DNA of 64,000 nt, taken from the NCBI RefSeq assembly GCF_011761985.1, contig NZ_JAASQT010000003.1, positions 186,001 through 250,000 on the forward strand. Reading direction: 5' to 3'. Every line of letters begins with the position of its first letter. Position 1 is the stretch's first letter. The position numbers and the translations under genes were made by a program. The notes beneath the pieces are model-generated. The model saw only the letters and a list, made by a program, of their open reading frames with translations. It did not search any database and had not been told where the DNA came from. Of the stretch, positions 25,052 through 33,624 are shown piece by piece. Source of the stretch: Brevundimonas terrae. Its GTDB lineage: Bacteria > Pseudomonadota > Alphaproteobacteria > Caulobacterales > Caulobacteraceae.

Positions 25052-27502
25052 GTGACTATCCGCACATTCGCATACCGCACGGCCTTGTTTGCCGCTGCTT
25101 CCAGTTCCGTTTTGTTGGTTGCCGGTGCTGTTCAAGCCCAAAGCAACGAACAAGCGACAGCCGTTGACGATATTGTCGTCACCGGTACCCGCGTCGCCAA
25201 CCGCTCGCGCCTCGACACGGTGGCACCGGTCGATGTGGTCACCGCCGAAACGCTCGAACAGCGCGGCTCGACCGAACTGGCTGCCCAGTTGGCCGCCAGT
25301 GTTCCGGCCCTGAACTTCCCGCGCCCGTCGGCCACCGACGGCACCGACTCCATCCGTCCCGCCACCCTGCGGGGTCAGGGACCGGACCAGACGCTGGTTC
25401 TGGTCAATGGCGTGCGTCGCCACCAGACGGCCCTTGTGAACCTGAACGGTTCGGTGGGTCGCGGCTCGTCCGCTGTGGACCTGAACGCCATCCCGTCCTC
25501 GGCCGTCGAGCGTATCGAGGTCCTGCGTGACGGTGCGGCGGCCCAGTATGGCTCTGACGCCATTGCCGGCGTGCTGAACCTGCGTCTACGCGAAGCCCGC
25601 GAAGGCGGCGGTGCCAATGTCACCTTCGGTCAGTATGTGACCGATTTCACCGGCTTCTATGGCCGTAATGACAAGATCCGCGACGGTGACACCCTGACGG
25701 TTTCCGGCTGGCAGGGCTTTGCGCTGGGCGAGGAAGGCTTCCTGACCGCCTCGGTCGAGTATCGTGATCGCGAAAGCACCAACCGTTCGGATATCAACCC
25801 GACACTGGGCCGCATTACGGGCGGTCAGGGCGACGCACAGGTCGAAGACCTGTCGGTCTATCTGAATGCCGGTGTGCCTCTGTCCGCAGGATGGGAAGCC
25901 TATGGCTGGGCCGGATATCAAAAGCGTGACGCCTCGGCTGCCGCCTTCTATCGCACCCCGACCGATAACACCCAGAACCCCGACTATGGTTCGGGCCGTA
26001 AATATCCCGACGGCTACCTGCCCTATATCCTGACCGAAACCACCGACTGGACCGCTGCGGGCGGTATTCGGGGCAATGTCGGTGAGTGGGGCGTCGATAT
26101 CAATCTCGGCTATGGCCAGAACCAGATCGAGTTCGGTGCCGAAAACACCATGAACCCGACCTATGGCCTGAACGGCCAGACCAGCTTCTATGCCGGTTCG
26201 CTGGAATACAGCCAGTTGGTACTCGGTATCGATGCCAGCCGCGAATATGATCTGGGCTGGCACGGACCGCTGAACGTGGCCGTCGGCCTCGAAGCGCGCC
26301 GCGAGAACTACCAGATCGGTGCGGGTGAACAGGCCTCCTATGATCGTGGCCCCGTCCTCGTCGCCGGTGGCAATACCCTCACCTTCGGCTCGCGCGGCTT
26401 TACCGGCTTTACCCCGAATAACGAGGTGGACGAGGACCGCAGCAATGTCGGCGTCTATCTGGACCTCGAAGGCGAAGTGGTCGATGGCCTGACCCTGTCG
26501 GGTGCTGTCCGTTACGAAAACTATTCGGACTTTGGCGATAACGTCTCGGGCAAGTTTGCCGCCCGTTACGACTTCAACCCGCACTTTGCCATCCGTGGTG
26601 CTGTCTCGACCGGCTTCCGCGCACCCAGCCTTCAACAGCAATACTACACCCAGACCTCGGTCCTCTATATCAGCAACGTCCCCTACGAGACCGGCACCTA
26701 TCCGTCAGTCAGCGAAGTGGGTCTGGCCCTTGGCGGCACCGATCTGCAAGCCGAGGAATCGGTCAACTACTCGCTGGGCTTTGTGGCGCGTAACGGCCCG
26801 TTCGAGTTCACCGCCGATGCCTATCGCATCGACATCTCGGACCGCATCATCCTGTCGGAAACCCTGACAGGCAAGGCTCCCGGAACGGTTGGGGCCACGC
26901 CCAACGAACTGGCAATCTACAACCTGCTGACGCCCTATGGTGCGACGGCGGCCCGCTTCTTTATCAACGGTGTCGACACTGAAACGACCGGTCTGGATGT
27001 GGTCGCCCGCTATCGCGCGGAAACCGCAGCGGGTCACCGTCTGGACTTTACGCTGGCCGGTAACGTCAACGACTTCAAAGTCACCAAGACGCCCGTAACC
27101 GAAAGCGGCATCCTGCCAACCCAGACCAGCCTGTTCGGGCGTCAGGCTGTGTACCGCTTCGAACAAGGCACTCCCCCGTGGAAGGTCGTGTTCCAGACGG
27201 ATTGGGAAGCCGAAAAACTGGGCGGCACCCTGCGCGTCAGCGGCTATGGCGATGTATTGGCCGCCGGTGCAACCGCCGCCACCGATCTGCAACTGGGCGA
27301 TGCTCTGGTTGTCGATGCCGAGGCCCGCTATCGCTTCACCGACAGGGTGACGCTGGCGGTCGGTGCGGACAACCTTCTGGACCAGTACCCACGCCAGAGC
27401 CTGCGCGAGAACAACACGACAGGAGCCTTCCCGTTCTCCAACTTCTCGCCCTACGGCTTCAACGGCCGTTATGTTTACGGTCGTATCAGCTTGAAGTGGT
27501 AA
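25052..27502 (+). CDS. TonB-dependent outer-membrane receptor
   Basis: This is an outer-membrane receptor that uses TonB/ExbBD energy to import a scarce ligand. I chose GTG 25052 (AAGG eight bases upstream), because it gives a proper signal peptide (RTFAYRTALFAAASSSVLL then VQAQS). A longer frame starting at 24884 lacks export character. The mature N-terminus has a TonB-box-like DDIVVTGTRV, then a plug domain (about residues 50-165, with GPDQTLVLVNGVRRH and IEVLRDGAAAQYGSDAIAGV), and a 22-strand-type barrel ending GRISLKW with a terminal aromatic residue. The ligand is unknown, and no transport partner gene is adjacent. Structured sequence precedes it and a strong terminator follows. Confidence 0.92.
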   Translation: MTIRTFAYRTALFAAASSSVLLVAGAVQAQSNEQATAVDDIVVTGTRVANRSRLDTVAPVDVVTAETLEQRGSTELAAQLAASVPALNFPRPSATDGTDSIRPATLRGQGPDQTLVLVNGVRRHQTALVNLNGSVGRGSSAVDLNAIPSSAVERIEVLRDGAAAQYGSDAIAGVLNLRLREAREGGGANVTFGQYVTDFTGFYGRNDKIRDGDTLTVSGWQGFALGEEGFLTASVEYRDRESTNRSDINPTLGRITGGQGDAQVEDLSVYLNAGVPLSAGWEAYGWAGYQKRDASAAAFYRTPTDNTQNPDYGSGRKYPDGYLPYILTETTDWTAAGGIRGNVGEWGVDINLGYGQNQIEFGAENTMNPTYGLNGQTSFYAGSLEYSQLVLGIDASREYDLGWHGPLNVAVGLEARRENYQIGAGEQASYDRGPVLVAGGNTLTFGSRGFTGFTPNNEVDEDRSNVGVYLDLEGEVVDGLTLSGAVRYENYSDFGDNVSGKFAARYDFNPHFAIRGAVSTGFRAPSLQQQYYTQTSVLYISNVPYETGTYPSVSEVGLALGGTDLQAEESVNYSLGFVARNGPFEFTADAYRIDISDRIILSETLTGKAPGTVGATPNELAIYNLLTPYGATAARFFINGVDTETTGLDVVARYRAETAAGHRLDFTLAGNVNDFKVTKTPVTESGILPTQTSLFGRQAVYRFEQGTPPWKVVFQTDWEAEKLGGTLRVSGYGDVLAAGATAATDLQLGDALVVDAEARYRFTDRVTLAVGADNLLDQYPRQSLRENNTTGAFPFSNFSPYGFNGRYVYGRISLKW

Positions 27503-27525
27503 GCCACTGAAAGTGCGATGGTTTG

Positions 27526-27554
27526 AAGGCGGGCGTATTTACGCCCGCCTTTTT
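27526..27554 (+). terminator. Intrinsic terminator after the TonB-dependent receptor
   Basis: AAGGCGGGCGT (27526-27536) pairs perfectly with ACGCCCGCCTT (27541-27551 and following base) around a 4-base ATTT-type loop, and a T-run follows. It lies 24 bp after the receptor stop. Confidence 0.92.
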
Positions 27555-27647
27555 GCCTATTCAGTCTCCGTTCAGACGCTGGAACTTAGATCAAAGCTTC
27601 GTTACATAACGTCCGCCTGCCGATTTCTTCCGGAGCCCTCATTCGCC

Positions 27648-28049
27648 ATGAAATCTACCCTGTCCTCGCTGACTGCTGTCAGCCTCAGCGCCGTTCTGGC
27701 CGTTTCAGCCATGGCCACACCCGCTCTGGCGCAGAGCCAGATGACCGTGGCCCAGTTTCTGGAAGCCGGCCGGGATATTCCGCGCAATCGTGCCGCCGCC
27801 ATGCTGCGCGCCGACACGCGCCGACTGGTCCGCGTCGCGACCGGTGCTGTCAGTCAGGTGAAATCCGAACAGGCCGCCGCCGAACTCGCCGGTAACCGCC
27901 CGAACCACTGCATCCCCTCATCCGGCACCGGCATCACCCCCGAGGCTCTGGTCGCCCGCTTTGAAGGCATGCCCGCCACCCGCCGCAACGTGACGGTGAC
28001 ACAGGCCGTTCGCGACTGGATGGCCGAACGCTATCCCTGCCGCGCCTAG
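27648..28049 (+). CDS. Small exported protein, Rap1a/Tai-like C-terminal pattern
   Basis: This is a periplasmic or secreted protein of 133 residues. It starts at ATG 27648 with a signal peptide ending ATPALAQS; an upstream extension of the frame is non-coding in character. The mature part contains FLEAGRDIPRNRAAAML and, in the second half, two Cys placed as CIPSSGTGITPEALV and a C-terminal MAERYPCRA. Two Cys flanking a helix with a terminal YPC resembles the Rap1a/Tai family of small periplasmic proteins, but the first half lacks the usual Cys. I regard it as a hypothetical exported protein. It stands alone between the receptor terminator and dnaB. Confidence 0.6.
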   Translation: MKSTLSSLTAVSLSAVLAVSAMATPALAQSQMTVAQFLEAGRDIPRNRAAAMLRADTRRLVRVATGAVSQVKSEQAAAELAGNRPNHCIPSSGTGITPEALVARFEGMPATRRNVTVTQAVRDWMAERYPCRA

Positions 28050-28084
28050 AATCATCTAAGGCGTCATCCCCAGTCTTCACAGGG

Positions 28085-28093
28085 TGTGGATAA
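28085..28093 (-). promoter_or_regulatory. DnaA box upstream of dnaB
   Basis: TGTGGATAA on the plus strand is the exact complement of the consensus DnaA box TTATCCACA. It lies 85 bp before the dnaB start. A weaker second copy (TGGATAA) lies at about 28103-28109. A perfect 9-bp hairpin CTCCATCAT/ATGATGGAG (28126-28146), with a GTTTTT run a few bases after it, sits between the box and dnaB. DnaA control of dnaB is inferred. Confidence 0.55.
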
Positions 28094-28169
28094 CCTCATC
28101 GCTGGATAAGATTCTTTCTACGGGTCTCCATCATCCCATGATGGAGGCCGTTCTGTTTTTATCGGTACC

Positions 28170-29672
28170 ATGAACGCGCTATCCCCAATGCCATACGACC
28201 AAGGTTCCTCTGTCAATGTGACGGCCATGCCGCACAATCTCGAAGCGGAACAGGCATTGCTCGGGGCATTGATGTTCGACAACGGCGTGTTCGAGCGCCT
28301 CAGCGACCGCCTGCGCGACAGCCACCTGTACGAGCCGTTCCATCAGCGCCTGTTCAAGGCCATCGAAGAGCATATCCGTCAGGGTCTGCTGGCCGAGCCA
28401 ACCATCCTGATGGAGCGTTTCAAGCAGGATCCGGCCTTTGCCGAGTTCGGCGGCCTTCGCTATCTGGCCGACCTTGTGGACCGCGCCCCGCCCGCGGCCA
28501 ATGCGCCGGACTATGCGCGCGTCATCTATGATCTGGCCCTGCGCCGCGAACTGATCCGCATCGGCGGCCAGATCGCCAAGGATGCCCCCGATCCCGAGCG
28601 CGCCGCCGAAGACCAGATCGAACAGGCCGAACAGACCCTCTATTCGCTGGCCGAAACCGGCAAGCCGTCCTCGGGCTTTGTCGCCTTCTCGCAAGCCATC
28701 GCCGGTGCCGTGGAAATGGCGGGCGAAGCCTATCAGCGCGAAGGCAAGCTGGCCGGTCTGGCCACCCGCCTTGATGATCTTGACCAGAAGCTCGGCGGTC
28801 TGCACCCGTCCGACTTGCTGATCCTTGCCGGTCGTCCGTCGATGGGTAAAACCGCGCTGGCCACCAACATCGCCTTCAACGTGGCCCGCAACTACAAGTG
28901 GGAACCCACCCCCGATGGCGGTCGCAAGACCGTCGATGGCGGCGTCGTCGCCTTCTACTCGCTGGAAATGAGCGCCGAACAGTTGGCCATGCGTATTCTG
29001 GCCGATGCCTCGGGCGTGTCCTCGGACAAGCTGCGTAAGGGCGAAATCGACGCTTCCGACTTTGGCAAGCTGCGCGATGCGGCCATCGAGATCGGCGAAA
29101 GCCCGCTCTATATCGATGCGACCGGTGGCCTCTCCATGGCCAAGCTAGCCGCCCGTGCGCGCCGTCTGGCCCGCATGGACCACGGCCTTGACCTAATCGT
29201 GGTCGACTACCTTCAGCTTGTGACAGTCGGCGAAGGCGGCAGCCAGAAGAACCGCGTTCAGGAGGTGTCGGAAATCACCGGTGGCCTGAAAGCGCTGGCC
29301 AAGGAACTGAACGTCCCGATCATCGCCCTGTCGCAGTTGTCGCGTCAGGTGGAACAGCGCGAGGACAAACGCCCGCAGCTGTCCGACCTTCGTGAATCCG
29401 GCTCGATCGAGCAAGACGCCGACTGCGTGATGTTCGTTTACCGTGAAAGCTATTACCTCGGTCGCGCCGAGCCGCGCGAAGGCTCCGAAGAGCACCTGAA
29501 GTGGCAGGAAGACATGGACCGCCTTCAGCATCAGGCCGAAGTCGTCATCGGTAAACAGCGTCACGGCCCTATCGGCATCGTCAAGCTGGCCTTCGATTCC
29601 AACACCACCCGCTTTGGCAATCTGGCGCATGATGGACGTTACGGCAGCGCCTATGCGGATATTCCCGAATAA
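28170..29672 (+). CDS. dnaB: Replicative DNA helicase DnaB
   Basis: DnaB is the hexameric 5'-3' helicase of the replication fork. The protein has 500 residues: an N-terminal primase-interacting domain (about 20-125, opening MPHNLEAEQALLGALMFD), a linker, and a RecA-like motor. Walker A is AGRPSMGKTALATN near residue 214, and Walker B is LDLIVVDYLQLV. The Arg-finger and motif region LSQLSRQVEQREDKRPQLSD, then RESGSIEQDAD and the KQRHGPIG end, are all present, with no intein. It starts at ATG 28170. The upstream region carries a DnaA box. alr follows after 60 bp on the same strand. Confidence 0.97.
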   Translation: MNALSPMPYDQGSSVNVTAMPHNLEAEQALLGALMFDNGVFERLSDRLRDSHLYEPFHQRLFKAIEEHIRQGLLAEPTILMERFKQDPAFAEFGGLRYLADLVDRAPPAANAPDYARVIYDLALRRELIRIGGQIAKDAPDPERAAEDQIEQAEQTLYSLAETGKPSSGFVAFSQAIAGAVEMAGEAYQREGKLAGLATRLDDLDQKLGGLHPSDLLILAGRPSMGKTALATNIAFNVARNYKWEPTPDGGRKTVDGGVVAFYSLEMSAEQLAMRILADASGVSSDKLRKGEIDASDFGKLRDAAIEIGESPLYIDATGGLSMAKLAARARRLARMDHGLDLIVVDYLQLVTVGEGGSQKNRVQEVSEITGGLKALAKELNVPIIALSQLSRQVEQREDKRPQLSDLRESGSIEQDADCVMFVYRESYYLGRAEPREGSEEHLKWQEDMDRLQHQAEVVIGKQRHGPIGIVKLAFDSNTTRFGNLAHDGRYGSAYADIPE

Positions 29673-29732
29673 GGAAAATCCTTCCCGAAGCGGGCTGGAA
29701 GTCTGGAGGGCAGAGGCGTAAACATTCGCCCC

Positions 29733-30773
29733 ATGTCTTCCCTGCCCGCTTCCCTTACCGTCGATCTTGGCGCTCTGGCGCGTAATTTCCATACCCTTCA
29801 GGAGGTGACGGGGCGTCCTGTCACGCCGGTCGTCAAGGCTGACGGCTATGGCCTCGGTGCCGTAGCTGTGGCCAAGCGCCTGATGGCGGAAGGTGCGCGC
29901 ACCTTCTTCGTTGCGCGTGCCGCCGAAGGCGTCCTGCTGCGCGAAGGCATCGGGTCCGAGCCGACCATCTATGTGTTGGATGGTGCCCATGGCGAGAATA
30001 TCAAACTGATCCGTGGCTCCAATCTGCGCCCTGTGCTGAACCAGCCCTCGCAGGTCGAGAACTGGCTGTCATCGGGCGGCGGTGCCTGCGGTCTGCAAAT
30101 CGACACAGCGATGAACCGTCTCGGCTATCGCGTCGAGAATGCACCCGAACCGTTTGCGGGCATCGAGTTGGTGATGACCCACCTCGCCTGCGCGGACGAG
30201 CCGTCAAATCCGCTGAACCGCCAGCAGCGCGACGCCTATGCCGGTGTGGTCGAAAAATACCCCGGCGTGACCCGCAGCTTTGCCAATTCGGGTGGCTGCT
30301 TCTTGGGCGAAGACTTTGGTTTCGATGTCGTGCGTCCGGGCATCTGCCTTTACGGCGGTGGCCCCGAGGGCAAGCCACATGACAAGATCGCACCCGTCGC
30401 CACCCTAAACGCCCAGATCATGCAGGTGCGCGAAGTACCCGTCGGTGAGACCGTCGGCTATTCGCAGGGCTTCCGTCCCGAGCATCCCGTAACCGTTGCC
30501 ACCTGTGGCGCGGGCTATGCCGATGGCGTCCTGCGTTCCTATTCGCCCAAGGGTCAGGTCTGGATCAATGGCGAACTGCGCCCCATCATCGGCCGCGTCT
30601 CGATGGACGTTCTGGCCGTGGATGTGACGGGCCTGAATGTGAAGGCTGGCGACAGTGTCGAGCTGTTCGGCAATAACCGCCTGATCGATAATGCAGCCTC
30701 GGCGGCAGGCACCATCAGCTATGAGCTGCTGACCTCCATCACACCGCGCGTACCGCGTATTTACGTCGGCTGA
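29733..30773 (+). CDS. alr: Alanine racemase
   Basis: Alanine racemase interconverts L- and D-alanine for peptidoglycan precursors. It has 346 residues. The PLP lysine is Lys35 in PVVKADGYGLGA. The second catalytic base Tyr is in TCGAGYADGVLRSY, and RVSMDVLAVDVTG is the conserved C-terminal domain motif. It has the usual TIM-barrel plus beta-domain layout at slightly less than usual length. It is downstream of dnaB with the dnaB-alr-radA-cvpA-purF order interrupted only by an opposite-strand YIP1-family gene. A terminator follows its stop by about 10 bp. Confidence 0.95.
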   Translation: MSSLPASLTVDLGALARNFHTLQEVTGRPVTPVVKADGYGLGAVAVAKRLMAEGARTFFVARAAEGVLLREGIGSEPTIYVLDGAHGENIKLIRGSNLRPVLNQPSQVENWLSSGGGACGLQIDTAMNRLGYRVENAPEPFAGIELVMTHLACADEPSNPLNRQQRDAYAGVVEKYPGVTRSFANSGGCFLGEDFGFDVVRPGICLYGGGPEGKPHDKIAPVATLNAQIMQVREVPVGETVGYSQGFRPEHPVTVATCGAGYADGVLRSYSPKGQVWINGELRPIIGRVSMDVLAVDVTGLNVKAGDSVELFGNNRLIDNAASAAGTISYELLTSITPRVPRIYVG

Positions 30774-30782
30774 TCCGGATAC

Positions 30783-30809
30783 AAAAAGGGCCCCTTTCGG
30801 GGCCCTTTT
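30783..30809 (+). terminator. Intrinsic terminator between alr and the YIP1-family gene
   Basis: AAAAAGGGCCCC and GGGGCCCTTTT pair around TTTC. The flanking A- and T-runs make it usable by the converging genes on both strands. Confidence 0.9.
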
Positions 30810-30811
30810 CA

Positions 30812-31435
30812 TTAGTCGATAGCGAAGGCCATGGCCCCTTCGCCGATGACCGAAAACGCCATGAAGACCGCCATGATCAGACCCACGACCACTGCGGTCA
30901 GCAAGCCCCAGACGATCACCAGAACAATGGTGAACACCAGTTGCTTGTCCGGCGGTGTCAGCTTCAGCGGACCAAGACCGCAATAGACCAGATAGGCCCC
31001 GTAAATCCCGACCAGCAGCGAGATCACCGCTGGGGCATCCCCCGGGATCAGGTTCAGAATGCCCAGAACCCAGAAGGGCGTCATCGCATAGACGGCCAGC
31101 TTCATCGACTGGACGATGTTCTTTTCCGAGCCGAAATTGTGGGCCACACCGTCAATGACAATGCCCAGTATATAGGCGGCCAACAGGTTCAGTCCGTAGG
31201 ACACAACCCCGTATAGCAGCACCGTAAAAATGCCGTCGTCATCCGACACCAGACCACTGACCACGGTGGCGACAGGCCCGATGGCGGCCAGGATCATCGC
31301 ATAGCGCCGGAACAGCGACTTTACCGTCGCCTGCTCTGCGGCAATGATCGGCCACTCGTATTTCGGACGCAGCAGAATGCCTTTGACGCGGTCAGCCAGA
31401 CCGGGATCAAAAACAGGCGGGTTTTCAGCGGACAT
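30812..31435 (-). CDS. YIP1-family integral membrane protein
   Basis: This is a 207-residue inner-membrane protein with about five hydrophobic segments from residue 45 on, after a soluble N-terminus. The N-terminal segment DRVKGILLRPKYEWPIIAAE is the hallmark of bacterial YIP1-domain proteins found widely in alphaproteobacteria. Their function is unknown. ATG 31433-31435 is favoured by GGAG eight bases upstream; an ATG four codons earlier is also possible. It converges with alr at a shared terminator and is divergent from radA. Confidence 0.8.
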   Translation of the reverse strand: MSAENPPVFDPGLADRVKGILLRPKYEWPIIAAEQATVKSLFRRYAMILAAIGPVATVVSGLVSDDDGIFTVLLYGVVSYGLNLLAAYILGIVIDGVAHNFGSEKNIVQSMKLAVYAMTPFWVLGILNLIPGDAPAVISLLVGIYGAYLVYCGLGPLKLTPPDKQLVFTIVLVIVWGLLTAVVVGLIMAVFMAFSVIGEGAMAFAID

Positions 31436-31599
31436 CTGCTTCTCCATGAAACTCGGACCTTCATAATCCAAGCATGGCGCTGCGACCATGACCCACGGCC
31501 AACCTTACAAAAACTTATAGCGCGTTCGCTTGCGTCAAAAACGGACGCACCAATCAGACAACATCTGTTCTTGTTCTGTTTCTCTGCTACGCTTTGAAC

Positions 31600-32967
31600 A
31601 TGGCTCGTGACTCGTCTCTCTTCGTTTGCAAATCCTGTGGTGCCGTCCATTCCAAATGGACCGGCCAATGCACGGGGTGTCAGGAATGGAATACCCTCGT
31701 CGAGGAATCCAAATCGGCACCTCCGGGGGCGATGAAGCCCACGGCCACGGCACGCGGCCGTGGCATTACCTTCGAGACACTGGTGTCCGACACGCCCGAC
31801 CCGCCGCGCATCAAAACCGGTGTGGCCGAGTTCGACCGCGTATGCGGCGGCGGCGTGGTGCCGTCTTCGGCCATCCTGCTGGGCGGCGATCCGGGTGTCG
31901 GCAAGTCCACCCTGTTGTTGGAAGTCACCGCCAAGGCGGCGCGTGGCGGGGCCAAGGTGGCCTATATTTCCGGCGAAGAAGCCATTGAACAAATCCGTGC
32001 CCGCGCCAAGCGCATGGGCGTGGCTGATGCCCCTGTGGCGCTGGCCTCGGCCACCTCGCTGCGCGACATCCTGACGACGCTGAAACGCGACAAGTTCGAC
32101 ATCGTCATTATCGATTCGATCCAAACCCTGTGGTCCGACGTCCATGAAGCCGGTCCCGGCTCGATCACACAGGTCCGCGCCTGTGCCGCCGAACTGGTCC
32201 GTATGGCCAAGGATGGCGGTCCCGCCATCGTGCTGGTCGGCCACGTCACCAAGGACGGCCAGATCGCCGGTCCCCGCGTGGTTGAACACATGGTCGATGC
32301 CGTCCTCAGCTTCGAGGGCGAGCGCGGCTATCCGTTCCGTATCCTGCGCGCGGGCAAGAACCGTTTCGGGGCCACCGACGAGATCGGCGTGTTTGAAATG
32401 GGCGATGCGGGCCTGCGCGAAGTGACCAACCCGTCGGCCCTCTTCCTTGGCGAAGGCAAGGAAGGCGCACCGGGGGCCGCTGTGTTTGCCGGTATCGAGG
32501 GTTCGCGCCCTGTGCTGGTGGAAATACAGGCATTGGTGGCCCCGTCGGCCTATGGCACGCCGCGCCGTGCGGTTGTCGGCTGGGATTCGGGACGACTGGC
32601 CATGCTGCTGGCAGTCCTCGAGGCCCGCTGTGGCATCACCTTTGGCGACAAGGATGTTTATCTAAACGTCGCGGGGGGCATGCGCATCAACGAGCCCGCC
32701 GCCGACCTTGCCGCCGCCGCCGCGCTCATATCCTCGGCGCTGGACAAGCCCCTGCCCAAAGGTTGTGTGGTGTTTGGCGAAATCGGCCTGTCGGGCGAGG
32801 TCCGCGCCGTCGGCCGTGCCGAGGCCCGTCTTCGCGAGGCCGCCAAGCTGGGCTTTGAACGCGCCTTGGCCCCGCCTCAGGCCAAGGGCAAGAAGCCGAG
32901 TGTCACCCTGACCGTTGTCGAGACCCTCGCCAATGCCGTGGACCGCATCGCGCAAAACAAATTCTAA
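31600..32967 (+). CDS. radA: DNA repair protein RadA
   Basis: RadA (Sms) is a DnaB-like branch-migration helicase that processes recombination intermediates with RecA. It has 455 residues. The N-terminal C4 zinc finger is CKSCGAVHSKWTGQCTGC. Walker A is LGGDPGVGKSTLLL, and the RadA-specific KNRFG motif is in RAGKNRFGATDE. A Lon-protease-like C-terminal domain (about 285-455) includes GEIGLSGEVRAV. It starts at ATG 31600 (MARDSSLFVC); a TTG two codons earlier is also in frame. It is followed by cvpA after 40 bp. Confidence 0.96.
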   Translation: MARDSSLFVCKSCGAVHSKWTGQCTGCQEWNTLVEESKSAPPGAMKPTATARGRGITFETLVSDTPDPPRIKTGVAEFDRVCGGGVVPSSAILLGGDPGVGKSTLLLEVTAKAARGGAKVAYISGEEAIEQIRARAKRMGVADAPVALASATSLRDILTTLKRDKFDIVIIDSIQTLWSDVHEAGPGSITQVRACAAELVRMAKDGGPAIVLVGHVTKDGQIAGPRVVEHMVDAVLSFEGERGYPFRILRAGKNRFGATDEIGVFEMGDAGLREVTNPSALFLGEGKEGAPGAAVFAGIEGSRPVLVEIQALVAPSAYGTPRRAVVGWDSGRLAMLLAVLEARCGITFGDKDVYLNVAGGMRINEPAADLAAAAALISSALDKPLPKGCVVFGEIGLSGEVRAVGRAEARLREAAKLGFERALAPPQAKGKKPSVTLTVVETLANAVDRIAQNKF

Positions 32968-33007
32968 GGCCTCGGAAAAACCGCCCTTGCTGTGTTAGCC
33001 ACAGTCC

Positions 33008-33553
33008 ATGACCGGTTTCGATGTCTTTGTCATTCTGGCCATCCTGCTGTCGGCGACAGCGGGATGGTTTCGCGGTGCCCTGCGTGAACTGACAGCCCTG
33101 TTCAGCTTCTTTCTGGCGGGCCTGATCTCGTTGCTCACCCTGCCTTGGACAGCCCCGTTCGGGCGCGATCTGGTCGAACCTGACTGGGCCGGATCGATCC
33201 TTACGGTCGGTATCGTGTTTGTGGTGCTGTATTTCATCATTCGCTGGACCACAGGGGCATTGTCCAAGGGTCTGCGCGGCAATGCGCTTGGCACTCTGGA
33301 CCAGATTATCGGTGTCGCTCTGGGTGTCGTGCGTGCTCTGGCACTGGTCGGTGCGGTGCACCTGATCTTGATGGGCACGGTCGGTGATAATCCGCCCCGC
33401 TGGTTTGCCTCTGCCAAGAGCTTGCCGCTCAGCACCCTTTCCGCCGCCGCCATCCAGATTGCCCTGCCCGTCATGGCAAATGGTGCCGATGCGCTCTCAC
33501 CTGTGGTCCAAAAGTCGGTAACAGAGGGCTTTTCGGATCAAAGCGACCGATAA
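33008..33553 (+). CDS. cvpA: CvpA family membrane protein
   Basis: CvpA is a small inner-membrane protein first linked to colicin V production and later to envelope-stress and bile-salt resistance. The product has 181 residues with four predicted helices (about residues 5-25, 30-50, 62-85 and 100-125). The family opening is seen in FDVFVILAILLSATAGWFRGALRE. It lies between radA and purF, and cvpA-purF adjacency is conserved across Proteobacteria, which supports the symbol. The molecular function remains unclear. Confidence 0.9.
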   Translation: MTGFDVFVILAILLSATAGWFRGALRELTALFSFFLAGLISLLTLPWTAPFGRDLVEPDWAGSILTVGIVFVVLYFIIRWTTGALSKGLRGNALGTLDQIIGVALGVVRALALVGAVHLILMGTVGDNPPRWFASAKSLPLSTLSAAAIQIALPVMANGADALSPVVQKSVTEGFSDQSDR

Positions 33554-33624
33554 ACCTTGAACTCTGTCCGCATGAGGACTAGGTGGCGGGCCATACCCGA
33601 CCTTTCGGTCATCGGAGTTACACG

